DNA of 64,000 bases, taken from assembly GCA_037951105.1 (NCBI GenBank), contig JBAMJV010008022.1, positions 1 to 64,000 of the forward strand, written 5' to 3'. Both the position numbers and the translations under genes were made by a program. Under the pieces are notes generated by a model. That model was not told the origin of the DNA and searched no databases. It saw nothing but the letters and a program-made list of their open reading frames with translations. Below are positions 12,109 to 26,400 of this stretch, one piece after another; position 1 is the stretch's first letter; every line of letters starts with the position of its first letter. The stretch is from Echinarachnius parma. Taxonomy: Eukaryota; Echinodermata; Echinoidea; Clypeasteroida; Echinarachniidae.

Positions 12109-12503
12109 TCGGCAACTTATGCTTTTTAGTAAAGAAATTACCTTTTAAAGTGAAAAATAAGTAGACATTTTCACACATTAGCAAAAACTGAAGTGACCAT
12201 AATTATACTGCATGTCATTTTTACATGATTTTTCGATCAAATGAGTTGTTTATTACTATACAAATCTCAATTTTGATATTTGGCTACCAAAGGCTGATTT
12301 TGCCGGAGTCGTTCTCAATTATTCTGTACCGAGTTTCAGATGAAAAATTTGGTCAATTTACCTCACTTTTCAAGATCATTTATTAAATGAAAAATTTGGT
12401 CAATTTACCTCACTTTTCAAGATCATTTATTAAAAGAAAAATTTGGTCACTTTACCTCACTTTTCAAGAGGACTCCAAAATTAGTCACAATATTTCACAT
12501 ATA

Positions 12504-12667
12504 CAGTGAAACCTTGTTATAACGAGTATGTTGGGTCCATTTAATTTACCTCGTTATATCAGATGTATTGTTGTATCAGGGCTTAAAAACAACAAAATAC
12601 ATAGAACCTGGACCATTTAAATCAGGTACCTCGTTATAACAGAGCTCGTTATAAAGAGGCTCCACTG
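12504..12667. mobile_element. Tc1/mariner-type MITE (CAGTGAAACC ends)
   Basis: 164 bp, TA target duplication on both sides, left end CAGTGAAACCTTGTTATAAC and right end TCCACTG. The inside contains the paired phrases CTCGTTATA and CTCGTTATAACAGAG. A second full copy lies at 17140-17308. Confidence 0.8.
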
Positions 12668-14196
12668 TACATGTGTGTAAAAGTATTATCTAATTTGCCT
12701 TTGAGCTTTTTAATATGTTAAGTTGTGCACTTGCAATTAATGAAATGAGGGTACATTCATAAAATGTTTCATGCCTTCAATTGCTGATGGAACTATGAAT
12801 ACATGTACTTGCAAGTAATTTGAGAGCGCTGCATTTACATGCATCGCGTTTTAGCAGCGTTCTCCATTTCCAACCACTAGTTTTATGAAATTTTTTCTCA
12901 TATTTTGATTTTAATTGTAAAATTACAATATTTCTGTTCTATGCGACTGTAAATGTATTATATGTTGGAAATGAAAATAAATAAATTAAATTAAATTAAA
13001 TTAAATTAAAATAAGAACATTGTATCATTTTGTTATTAATTGCGCAACAAATTTCATTTGTAGTTATTTTGTTTTTACAGTTAATTAAATAATAGACACA
13101 TTATTACAAACCAGTAACAAGTTAATTGAAGGGGATTTTTAAAGTTTTGGTTTAGAAGGCGCTTCACCAAATTTGTCTCCGAGGTAGTTGAAAACCAAGT
13201 GCTTAGTCACTTAAATTTTGGTTTGGCATAAGCTTTTCGTTCCAATGGAAAAATATAAAAAAGAGGTAGGGGTTGACATCACATTTCTGTGAAATTACCT
13301 TGTAACTTGTAACTAATAAATAAGAGTTGGAATTCTTTATAACAAAGGTCCACTGAATAGGAAATTCAAGACATAAATAAATATAAATATCTAAATTGTA
13401 TCTACAGATGACCATAAATATACAATGGAATGACAGTGGAATGCAACATAATAGTACTACTCACAACACATCAAATGCACATAGTACTGCAACATTTATA
13501 ACGAGACAGTCTTTTGATTGTCAGGTTGATTGAATATATAAAATAGAAAATTCACAACACCACTTAGTAATTGGAAGAAATCTCTTCAGCACTCACTCGA
13601 GTATGATCAGCTGATTTGGCAACATTAACCTGTTTTTATCATAGATTTTAAAACTCCCAGAGAGTTGATAAATATACGGAACCAGGGCTCGACAATAACA
13701 CTTGCCCGCTTGCCCAGGCAAGTCAAAATTGATGTCGGGCAAGTAAAACTTCATAAAAGGTCTAGTTTGCTTGCCTGATCGGGCAACTTAAATATCTCTT
13801 CAACTGCAAGAGTAGAGCGTAACTCCACACACATGCAAATCTCACCTAGAAGTGGGCAAGTAAATTTTCTCTTTGTCATTATTTTACTATAGCAGTGTTT
13901 TTTCCTTTCATACAAACGATCAAAAAGATTGACTGTATTTTATTGGAAAATTTCACCACATTTTCAAGCATTGTACCAACAAATTTGTAAGTAAATTACC
14001 TTTTCTACATCCTTTGAGAGAAAAAAATAACAAACACTATTCCTTGTTATATTCCCTCGCATTTCAAAAAGATATTTGAGGTAGCGCTTTCAATTTGGCT
14101 TGAGCCTTAGTATTTTAATGTTTAATTTACTATTTCACAAATATTTATTCATGCAAAAAATGCATTCCCGGAGAGCTAATATTCTTTAAATCCTCA

Positions 14197-14202
14197 TTTA
14201 TT
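14197..14202 (-). promoter_or_regulatory. Candidate polyadenylation signal of centrobin
   Basis: AATAAA on the minus strand 80 nt after the centrobin stop codon. Another AATAAA occurs about 55 nt further on. This would give a very short 3' UTR. Confidence 0.5.
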
Positions 14203-14282
14203 TAACTGGTATGTTTACAATAATTGGGTTCATGTTTTAACTACTTCAGTATCAAAAGAAATGGAAGCTTCACACAAATTCC

Positions 14283-14447
14283 TCATCGCCAGGCACCAGA
14301 TTTTGTAGCCGCTTTTCCCACAGTCGTTCGCTGTGTCTTAGCCTGTGATGTACCAGAAACGGACTTTGGCCTGCCCGGTGCCTGATGACCTATGACCTTT
14401 CCTTTGCTCATCTGTGATGCATGCTGGGAAGGCATTGTGGGTTTTGG
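14283..14447 (-). CDS. CNTROB: Centrobin last exon
   Basis: Acceptor aattgcag, then 54 codons rich in Lys, Ser, Thr and Gln, ending in KSGAWR and TGA. The final GxWR motif matches the C-terminus of vertebrate centrobin, which anchors the gene's 3' end. Confidence 0.9.
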   Translation of the reverse strand, partial: PKPTMPSQHASQMSKGKVIGHQAPGRPKSVSGTSQAKTQRTTVGKAATKSGAWR

Positions 14448-17400
14448 CTGCAATTATGAAAATCAAGGAATTTAAAGAATCATTAGTTTATTATTACAAG
14501 TAATACAACAAAACAAGTGTTCACGTTACTATAAGATACTGCATGTATAAGTAAAGAAGTTTGCTTTAGATCATGACATTTGCTATTACGCAAGTTTGGT
14601 AGGTAATACAATTTATAAACCCCTCACAAAAAGTTCCGCAATTCAAGTTTGAGCGCTCATACATGTATCTCTCTTATTACTTTATTACCGTTCATGAATT
14701 TGGTATCATGGGAAAGCTTGTATTCCCCCTTTTACATTGATATGACATTTGCTATGAATATTTTATCATGGAATATGCATGACACCCGAATATGGGGCAA
14801 AGTCAAAAGTGAAATGTTGCAAAATGCATTGATATTGTTAACAGTGTACCGTCCTTTTGTTGCGAGAATAAAGTGTTCTGAATGATGTTAAGTCGGTCAT
14901 GCGTGAATGTCAAATGCGTATTATCATCTTCTTTGGAGGATGAATGTGTCTTTATGATTTTATGGTGGTGCAATAACGTTTGTGCATGTTGTTAGGAAGA
15001 TGTAATGTGTTTTATTGTTCTAAAAAAAAGGGAAGAGTTTTATCCCTAGTATCAAAACAGGCAAGGAAAATAAGACAAAATGGTCATATTTGAATGTTTT
15101 CTAAAATGAAGAGCATCATTTAAGAGAGGAACTGAAAATAGAATACACTTTCATAAAAGAGGCTGTAGTCAGATTTAAATTAGAGAAATAGTTCCAAATC
15201 ATACAAATTTCTGAATTCTTTCGAAATCTAAGCTATATAAGTTAAACAAAATTAATGCATGCGTACTTGTGCCCTGTCTTTCTGACCAGCAGCCCTCTGT
15301 CCGCTGGCCGATTCGTTCAGCCCTGGTCTAGCGGTCCTGACTGTAGAGGTACTGACCAGTCCAGCTTGACCCATTCCATACTCCCTCGGTTCAGTACTAC
15401 TTGATACAGCCGAGCGATGTCTCCCTTGGACGACAGTTTCCCTCTTCACGATGCTCCTTGCTGCAATCAAGTTTGAAATAAACTTTTTTTAAATGGATCA
15501 TGCAATTCGAAATATGATAAACAATCCCATCTTCATGCTTCACAAATAGTCAAGAAAATACCACTGCAAACTGATTAGTTGGGGCCAAGATATCTTTAGG
15601 CATAAGGGTGAATATAGAAAATAAAAAGCACAAGAAATCTTTACTTGTAACATTTCTTTAAAAAATAAAGATATTTTTTGCATAAACTTTTATATAAGCA
15701 GGGGGGTATTTCACAAAGATCCCAAGTCGAACTTAACACTTGGTTGGACTTAGAAATTATGGAAAGCCTTTTGTAGCTTCGGAATTAAACATATTCAAGA
15801 TTTTATCGCATCATTTTCCTCTGCCGGGGAGAGTGTTTGGTGGTCACTATATGCAGGTTGGCTGCTATAGACAGGTAGCCACTAAAACAGGTTTGACTGT
15901 ACCTTGATGTGTCATCATCGCCTGCTGTACCCTGACCGATGCCTTGTGATTCCCGAGGGGCATGGCTTGGGCTTGTTGGGGCGTCCCACCGGGTGATTGC
16001 TCCAGAAGCTGCAATATTTACAAGAATACGAAACACAAAAATGAACAAAAATGTCAAAAAAGTAATTTTTCCAAACACAAAAAAAAAAAAATAACAAAAA
16101 ATAACCTAAAATTAGGTTAGAAAAGAACAACATAATAGATCATCCACAGTCATACCCAGGATTTTTTCCAGGGGGATGTTTTAGCTTCATTCAGTGGTGC
16201 AGTTGGAGTGTGTTTGAATACCTAAAACAGTAATTTCTTTTTGCTAAATGGGGGTGTTTGAACACCAATTGAAATACCAAAACAGATGAACTTTCATACG
16301 ACGGGCGTTGATCTGTAATTGATACCTATTGGTTCAGGGGGGATGATCTATTCATTCATCCCCTGCTGAACAATAGGTATTATGTAAGGATCGACGCCCA
16401 TGTTTCATACTAACAAAGTCACTGACCTTTGCTATATACTTCTGTAGAGCCGTCTCCTTCCAGTCCTCTTGCGATGACATTGGACTAACGGAGAAGACAG
16501 AAAAGGTGAGAAAGAAAATAGTTTAGACAAATTTAAGTGACATTCAGTCCCATTTTTAATTCACCCTACTTTCCGATTTATATAAATATGAATGGCCATA
16601 ATTCTTTATATTTTTTCTACCAAACATGCTGTCTACCCATAAGGCTTCTATGTAAACAAATTGTTTTTGTTTTAGTAATGCACTGTGTAAAATAAAATGT
16701 GATAATAACTTGAACAGAGTAATTCTACTGTCTATTATGAATTCATAACTCTGCAATGTTCATGACACATGTTGACATTTACATTCAAACAGTTCAACAC
16801 AGGCAATCCTTTCAAGGGAACCACCACCCACAAATTATTTCCTAACAAACGAAAGGAAACCGTTTTAGTAGTTCATTCCACTCAAAATTTCAAAAAATGT
16901 AGGTTTCCAAAAAAGTTTTATCATAATTTGTAAACTCATCATCATACTAAATTATGTGCTCATGGGTCTGCAGATGAAGAGTATATTTGTCTAGGAACTA
17001 GTCTTTTCTGCAGACCCATGAATTGTTGTTTGTAGTAGTTATGATCATAAAGTGAACAAAAACAATTTCGGAGGTCTATGCATATTTCCTACAGTTATCG
17101 ATGGAATACTGTAGATTACTAAAAGTTATCACTTTTATACAGTGAAAGCTCATTATAACAAACACTTAGGAAACACCATTGAATTAACCTCGTTATATAA
17201 GATTTCTCATTGTAGCAGGACATAAAAATAATAAAATACATCAAACCTGGACCTGTGAAATTACCTCATTATAACACTAACAGAGCTCATTATAAACAGT
17301 TTCCACTGTATTTCACATGATTGTTGTGGGGCGTTGGTTCCCATTTAAATTGATTTTAAAATAGGACAAAATCTACTATGATTACCTATCCAGCATCTCC

Positions 17401-20400
17401 AGTGGACCAGTGGACAGGTTAAACTCTTCTGGTATGGAGTAAGGCTGGGACGTTGGGACTTGGATCATCAGGCCCTGGCCAGAATGCACATTGAGGTCTG
17501 GTGATGGAGTCTCCTTCGTTGGGGACGAAGTGAGAGTGGCTTCGTGTTGGCTCATCCAACCTACTGCAGGGGGAGGGGAGAAAAGCCATGGGAGGGACAG
17601 ATTATTGGTAAAATATCAAACAAATAAATGTCAACACATGTGTAAGACTGGTTTTACTTTTGTGGTGAAGAGTGCGACAACAATTTTGAGACTTTGATCG
17701 TCATTCCATTGAGCCCTGGTCACAATGTACCCACGACAGGTTCACAACGAATATTTGGGGGATTTTGTGGCTTGTTTTGCATTGCCAGCGTTGGTGTAAG
17801 ATAGTCGCATGACATTCCTACTAATAAATGGGTGTTGTGCGACGAAAAATCTGCGATGTTGGGACTTGGATCATCAGGCCCTGGCCAGGATGCACATTGA
17901 GGACTGGCGATGGAGTCTCCTTCGTTGGGGACGAGGTGAGAGTGGCTTCGTGTTGGCTCATCCAACCTACTGTGGGGCGGGGGGGGGGGGGTGGGGGAGA
18001 GGGGCCATGGGAGGGAAAGATTATTGGAAAAATATAAATGTTTAAAAATTGTCAACACATGTGGAAGACTGGTTAAAACTTTTGTGGTAAAGAATGTGGC
18101 TGCGATGTTGAGACTTTGATCGTCTTTCCTTTATCTGGGACAAAGTGAGAGTTGTTTCGTGCTGGTTGCTGTATAGGCTGAGGTGTAGAGAAATGATAGG
18201 GACAGATTATTGGAGAAATATCACAAATTAAATGCAGAACACTCCCCACTCAATCTCAGTTTCATTCTTGTTCTTAGTGCAAGCAGATTCGGTAGGTTTG
18301 CTAGGTCATGTAACCACTGTAACTGTAACTACTATGGGAGGGGGACAGCGAAAAAATTAATATTTTTTATTTCGGGGGCTCCTTTTCGGGGGCTACTTTT
18401 CCAACTTTCCGGGGCTACTTTTATCATCTCGGGGGCTACAAATGTCCAGGCTCTTTTTGAATTTCAGGGGCTACTATTAAGCTCTAATGCTGTAAGTGAT
18501 CATCTTATAAGCATTTGATCACGATCCAAACAGAAAATCCCCCCCCCCCCAAAAACAAACAAAAAAACAAACAAAATCCAAAAAAAGATTTTTTTTTAAA
18601 ATTTTTTTCGGGGGCTACTTTTTTTTTTGGGGGGGGCTCTTTTGGCCATTTCGGGGGCGAATTCGCCCGCCGCCCCCGTGTATTTTTTTCCCTGGAGGGG
18701 GAGATAAGAGGGACAGACAACTTGTCAGAGATCTTACATCAACTAATGAATCACAAAATGATTTATCACTTAAGGCTTCCACACACAGAGCCGACTCGAC
18801 CCGATCCGACTGGTTTTAAGTCAGGCTAGAGTCATTTTCGCTCAGTTGTAGCCGACTCAACATGTTGAATCGGCCTTGAATGATCTCTGACTGGCTCTTG
18901 ACCGGCAAAACAGGAGTCCTGAGGCAATGCATACTGAGCTGAACCAACTGAAAATCGGATCGGGTCGAGTCGGCTCTGTGTGCGAAGGGCTTTACAATCT
19001 TGTTTCTAAAAACTAGCAGTAGTAGAGAAGTCTTTTTGTTCTTGCCTCAATAAAAATGATCATGTGGGGAAATTTGATAGAAGTGAATAATAACATGGAT
19101 TCATGCATTTAACAAATTATCAAACAACCATTTGTTGTGTGTAAAAAAAAAGGGTAAAGAACAAAATAAAAGCTGTCACAAATGCACAAGGCTTACCAAA
19201 ATCATCCTCGTCGTCCACATGCTGCGAGCAGATAGTAGCATCCTGTGACGGTAGCTCCATAAAACTGCTCCTACCAGGCCGAGACAGGTACGAGTGGTCT
19301 GCACCACCATTCACCAAGCGAGTGCTTCCCGCGCTTAATTGCTCATCGCCATGGTTACCCAAACCACCACCATTGGTCAGCCTTGACCCTGGAAAGGCAC
19401 CCTTTGAGTAACTGTGAGTGTTCGTTGAGGTGTGAGGACCGTTTGACATGTGAGAGCCGCTCGCATGTCTGTAGCTGACATCCTCGACTCTTCCTCTGAT
19501 TTGCGCACTGTTTTCCTGTTGACCTAAATTGTCAAGCTTGTGCTTGTGGGTAGGGTAAGACATGCCCTGACCTTGCGCGTGGGTGGGGTATTCGTAAGAA
19601 GTGCCCGTCCTTTGGTTAGGATGGGTGTGTGAAGCCATGGGTGGTGTCCGGTATTCTTGGTGAGACCTCGAATCTTGGCTTTGAGATGGCGTTTGTGAAT
19701 GCTGGAGACTGCCTGTATAACCTTCAAGCATTGTTCGCTGCTGCTGCTGCTGCTGCAGAAGATGATGTGCATCCGTACGACTCTGCGGAGGAGTTCGGGT
19801 CTGCTGAAGGCTCCCCGTATGACCTTTGGACGGTGTAGGGAGGCTGAAGTAGCCGGACGTGTCTACTATGTCCCCATAGCCGGCACCCCGGGGCATTCCA
19901 CTGACAGGATTAGGGGTGGGGGTTGGGCTAGCAGGGGTGGGATCCAGGGGATAGAACGGGAGCGCGCCCTCGTGCGGTGCGGGTTCGGAGAGGTCGTTGG
20001 AAGCGTTGAGTTGCCTGATGACCTTCCGGGCCTCCTCCTGCAGAAGCCTCTGCATTTCCTGCCTACTCTGTCCATTAAATTCGGACATTGCGTCTCTTGT
20101 CGCAGGGTTTACACTCAAAGATCGTGCCATAGTGTCTGTCGTTGCTTGCTTTGGAGTCAAGGTGTTGGTGTCTGTAGCATACCCTTGTCCAGATTGCCTG
20201 GATGATGTGCTAGTGAGATTCGAGGGGCCAGAAGGCCTAGTCTTGCTGCTCATGTTTGCCGGAGTGGCAGGGTTTGTGTCCAGGGCACTGACCATCATAA
20301 CTGCCTCATTGCACTGCGATTGAAGAAAGTGCTGGAGTTTTCCGACGAGGGAGAATCTGAAAAAGAAACAAAAAGAAAAACTTTCAACTACAAAATTTCT

Positions 20401-23400
20401 TGTGACAGGAGTAGAAGATTTAACACCAGACTGCCTGGTCTTGCTATTTATGTTTGCGGGAGTGGCAGGGTTCGTGTCCAGCGCACTGACCATCATCACT
20501 GCCTCATTGCACTGTGATTGAAGAAAGTGCTGGAGCTTTCCGACGAGGGAGAATCTTCAAAAGAAATGGAAAGAAAAAAACATCCAACTACACAATGTAG
20601 GGTTACTGGTGACATGGATTAAACACCAAACTGCCTGCTCATGTTTGCAGGAGTGGCAAGGTTTATGAGATATCGGAATAATGAACTATTCTAACATACA
20701 TGTACGTAATAAGCCATGTGACCTTTTCACCTCCCAACCTCAAAATCTAACCAATTCATTGGCCTCTCAAAACATACACAGGTACCAAGTTTGATGGTAA
20801 TCCGTCAATCTGTTCTTGAGATAACATGACCATAAGCTATTTTTGCATAGATATAATGAACCATGTGACCTTTGACCCCATGACACCCAAATAATAAGCA
20901 AATATAAGCAATTTTTGGCTCAAGATACATACATGCACCAAGTTTGATGGCAATCCGGCGATCGATTTTTGTGATAACGCGTCCGCAAGAAAGAGACGTA
21001 CAGATGTACGGACGGACAACCCTCTGGCCACACAGAGCTGACTCGATCAAATCCGACTGGTCTTCAGTCAGGCTAGAGTCGGTTTTGCTCAGTCGTAGCC
21101 GATTCAACATGTTGAATCGGCCTCAAATGATCTCCGACTGGCTCTTGACCAGCAAAACGGGAGTCCTGAGGCAACGTTTACTGAGCTGAACCGACTGAAA
21201 ACCAGTCGGATCGGGTCGAGTCGGCTCTGTGTGCGGAGGGCTTTAGTTGCGGAGGCATACAAAATATATATTTGTTTGCTCTTCTTCTGCTCACCTCTGC
21301 TGCTGCACCTTTTCGAGTTTGGTGCTCAGCTTCAGGATCTCCTGCTGGCACTCTGCCAACCTATAAGAAAGTTTTAAAAAGATAAACACGTTCAGTCAAC
21401 CCTTTGACATTGGCCAGCTCTAGCTATATAATGGTGACCACTTTATTTGTATTTCTTGACTTGTGTATTGAGACCACCCTGATAAAGTCACCTTTTTTTT
21501 TTCCATTCTTCCTTGGGTGGTCAATAACAGGTTTGACTGCAAATGATATTAATCAATTTTATTTCAAACGTGAAACATTCAAAACCAGCTAATTTTCCTG
21601 CAACTTTCATAATTTATTTCTGGTCAGTTTCCTTTAAGTTTCAATTATCTTTACAAATAGCTACATCACTGCACATGATCCCTTAGTTTACACATTTCTT
21701 ACAAAAGTCATTTCATATCCTTTGGTTTGTGTCAGCTGTATTAGCTTCTTTCTAGCACGAGCATTAAATAGCGTTTCATGGAAATACAGCCACAATATCA
21801 GCTGTCTCATAATCCGGTCTCAGGTTTGATTCCTTGGCCAAGGTTATTTATCTTCATTCATTTCTTTTAAAAACAACTCCTCTATACAAAATTTAAAACA
21901 TTATCGAGAGATATACGATATAATCAGTTTTTCGCTATGAGATTCTATTACTGATCAGTGTGGTCAGCAGGTCAACAAGCCTACCTGGTTTGATATTGTC
22001 GCTGCATTTCCATCCAGCGTCCTTCCCTCTGTGACGTCTCCCTCTGATGAGCTCCTTTCTGTATCCTCAGCTCGTCTTCGTGCCTGGAGCTCATCTCCGT
22101 CACCTGCTCCCTGTGAGCCTCCCTCATCCTCTCCTCGTTCTCCCTGGCCTCCTGCTCCAGCTGCTCCCGCGTCTCCCTCGTATCGGTCTCCTGCTTTTCC
22201 CGGAGCTCAGCCTCCTGGGAGCGCAATCTTGCCTCCCATCGGGCCTCCTGGAGACTCAACTCAAGACTAGCTTTCTCCTGGAAGAGGGAGAAAAGCAAGG
22301 GAATATTTCATTGAAGTTTAAATAATAAATTCTGTATTCCATCATGTCTCCCTCATCTATGTCTCCTGCTTTTCACGGACCTCCGTCTCCTGAGAATCAG
22401 ATGCTTGCTCCTAAGCGGGCTTCCTGGATACTCAACTCAAGACTAGTTTTCTCCTGGGGGGAAAAGGGGATAGGAGCCATTTCAATCATTTAAGAAAGAA
22501 ACTTCATACTCTCATCTCCACCTCAACACCTGCGAGCAGATGAAGGGCTCCCAGGGGCCTCCTGGAGATTCAGCTCAAGACTTCCTTCTCCCGGAAAAAA
22601 ATAATGAAAATTTAAAAAACATTTCATTGCTCTCATTTTAATCTTCTTGCTGACTCAGATCCTGAAAGTGGAGAAAGGAGTCAAAGACTTAATTCAAGGT
22701 TAATTTTTCTTGGAAATGTGAAAAAAGGATTTGCCTTAGATGAACTTTTCTCTTCTGTTATCTTTTCTTACTCTCACTTATTCCAATCTCCGTTCAATAT
22801 CTTGAAAGCTTGTACATAAGCCTGGGGCCCGGAAGAAAAAAACCCGGCCCGGACCGGCCCGGAAGTTGCTTCAGATTTTTTACCGGGTCCCGGACCGGCC
22901 CGGAACCCGGTAAAAACTCATCAGAATAAACGCTGTTTACATCATCTCTCTGAAGTACAATAGGCTGTATTGGCATCGTTGAAATGGCTTTGATTTGAAG
23001 CTATTGACGCTTCTATTTTGTGATGAATCTGCATGTTTACGATGTTATTTTTTACTAGTTTGAAAAAAGGGAAAAATTCAACTCGCGCTCATGACGGAAA
23101 TTTCAGAATTACGACGAGTTTTTGATGCATGCCAGCCACGTTTTCGCTTCCTTTTGAGGACGCAATCGTTGAAATCACGGCACTTATTTCGACTTATTTA
23201 TCGTCCGTTTGAATTATAAAATTTCAGAATTACGAAGAGTTTTTGATTGACTTATATTCGTAACGTTTTCGCTTCATTTTGAGGACGCAATCGTTAAAAT
23301 CACGGCACTTATTTCGACTTATTTATCGTCCGTTTGAATTATTAAATTACAGAATTACGACGAGTTTTTGATTGACTAATATTCGTAACGTTTTCGCTCA

Positions 23401-26400
23401 ATTGTTTAGGATGCAATCAGTAAAATCACAGCACTTCCTTCGACTGAGTTATCGTCCGTTTGAATCATTGAATTAAAAATTAAAAATGCATTATGCATGC
23501 CACGTTTTCGCTTCATTTTGAGGACGCAATCGTTGAAATCACGGCACTTATTTCGACTTATTTATCGTCTGTTTGAATTATTAAATTTCAGAATTACGAC
23601 GAGTTTTTGATTGACTTATATTCGTAACGTTTTCGCTTCATTTTGAGGACGCAATCGTTGAAATCACGGCACTTATTTCGACCTATATCGTCAGTTTGAA
23701 TTATTAAATTTCAGAATTACGACGAGTTTTTGATTGTCTTATATTCGTAACGTTTTCGCTTCATTTTGAGGACGCAATCGTTGAAATCACGGCACTTATT
23801 TCGACTTATTTATCTTCTGTTTGAATTATTAAATTTCAGAATTACGACGAGTTTTTGATTGACTTATATTCGTAATGTTTTCGCTTCATTTTGAGGACGC
23901 AATCGTTGAAATCACGGCACTTATTTCGACTCATTTATTGTCTGTTTTAATTATTAAATTTCAGAATTACGACGAGTTTTTGATTGACTTATATTCGTAA
24001 CGTTTTCGCTTCATGTTGAGGACGCAATCGTTGAAATCACGGCACTTATTTCGACTTATTTTTCGTCTGTTTGAATTATTAAATTTCAGAGTTACGACGA
24101 GTTTTTGATTGACTTATATTCGTAACGTTTTCGCTTCATTTTGAGGACGCAATCGTTGAAATCACGGCACTTATTTCGACTTATTTATCGTCTGTTTGAA
24201 TTATTAAATTTCAGAATTACGACGAGTTTTTGATTGACTAATATTCGTAACGTTTTCGCTCAATTGTTTAGGATGCAATCAGTAAAATCACAGCACTTCC
24301 TTCGACTGAGTTATCGTCCGTTTGAATCATTGAATTAAAAATTAAAAATGCATCATGCATGCCACGTTTTCGCTTTATTTTGAGGACGCAATCGTTGAAA
24401 TCACGGCACTTATTTCGACTTATTTATCGTCCGTTTGAATTATTAAATTTCAGAATTACGACGAGTTTTTGATTGACTTATATTCGTAACGTTTTCGCTT
24501 CATTTTGAGGACGCAATCGCTGAAATCACGGCACTTATTTCGACTTATTTATCGTCTGTTTGAATTATTAAATTTCAGAATTACGACGAGTTTTTGATTG
24601 ACTAATATTCGTAACGTTTTCGCTCAATTTTTTAGGACGAAATCGGTAAAACCACAGCACTTCCTTCAACTGAGTTATCGTCCGTTTGAATCATATTGAA
24701 TTCAAAATTAAAAATGCATGCCACGTACAATGTTGTATTTCATACTTATTAATCTTTATTTTGTTTGTTTGCAAATTATATGTTTGCTATAATCAATGCT
24801 ATTATGGAACGATGATGGATATGCAAGTTGAATTTTTGAATAAAGATTCTGATTCTGGTGATATGATTTGGTGGAAGAAAAGTAAAGACGATTGTGGCCA
24901 AGAACTAAATGTATGTCGTGTGCGTAGAGTGATGATTATTATTGAATAAATCGATGGCATTCCTCAGGCTACTGTGTGTGCGCGTGTGCATGTGTGAATC
25001 GGGGCATCTGCTTCGAAGCGTGTTAGTTTTTTCTTCCCGCCGACTAGTTATGCGGACGTTAGGGAAAGCCGGTTAAGCCGCCATGTGCGAGTACCCCGTT
25101 TTAATACGAGGTGCGAGTCGCGATGTTTGCGACTATGAGAATAATTGAATAATGCTTCAAAGATCAAGTTGATTGTAATGTGTTTCGAACTTTATATAGC
25201 ATGAAAGGTGATTCATGGACATATTGAAACGAAAATGCAATCACGATTCCTTTTTTAAAAGAAAAATCGCCCTATAGCATTGCCGTATATTTTGTAAAGT
25301 ATACTATTTTTAGTTTGCCCAAGTGACTTGGACTTGAATTCCTCTTTATATAAAGAGTTGAACATTAATATTTGTGATGAACGTTACGGGTTAAACATGA
25401 AGCGAACACCTTACGAATATTAGTTAATCAAATATAATAATTCAAACAGACGTTTAGACATGAGTCGCTACAAGAAAATGGTGCTTAAAATATCTGAAAC
25501 ATCAACATTATCAAATATATGATAATTTCATGTGATAAGTTACTGAGGTCCGAAGAAATACGTTTTCGCGTATTTTGAGAACGCAATGGCTATAATTTTG
25601 GCATTTATTTGGACCCATTTATCGTCTGTCGGACTTATTAAATAAGCATACTTACGATGATATTTTTTATTGACTAATATTCGTAATGTTTTCGCTTCAT
25701 TTTGATAACGTAAACTGTAAAATCACGGCATTTATGTCGACTCATGTATCGTTTTCATCATCGCAAAATAAGAGCAGGCAATATCAAAATGATTGCCTAT
25801 AAATCGATGTCAAACTAATCTGGAATATCGTTATCATCTTCTTGAAATTAGCGAACAAAGTTACGGTAATGCGCTTCGAGAATATGACGCAAAATAAATA
25901 TGAAACATCGTTTTCATCATCGCAAAAAGAAGAGCAGGCAATATCAAAATGATTGCCGATAAAGCGATGTCAAACTAATCTGGAATATCGTTATCATCTT
26001 CTTGTAATTAGTGAACAAAGTTACGATGATGCGCTTCGAGATTATGATGCAAAATAAATCTGAAACATTGATTTCATCATTGCAAAATAAGAGCAGGCAA
26101 TATCAAAATGATTGCCGATACAGCGATGTCAAACTAATCTAGAAAATCGTTATCATCTTCGTGAAATTAGCGAACAAAGTTACGATAATGCGCTTCGAGA
26201 ATATGACGCAAAATAAATCTGAAACTTCGTTTTCATCATCGCAAAACAAGAGTAGGCAATATCAAAATGATTGCCGATAAAGCGATGTCAAACTAATCTG
26301 GAATATCGTTATCATCTTCTTGAAATTAGCGAACAAAGTTACGATAATGCGCTTCGAGAATATGACGCAAAATAAATCTGAAACTTCGTTTTCATCATCG

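Noticed and set aside
19699-20205. 168-codon plus-strand ORF
   Set aside because: Antisense to centrobin exon 12, whose frame, splice sites and similarity are much better supported.
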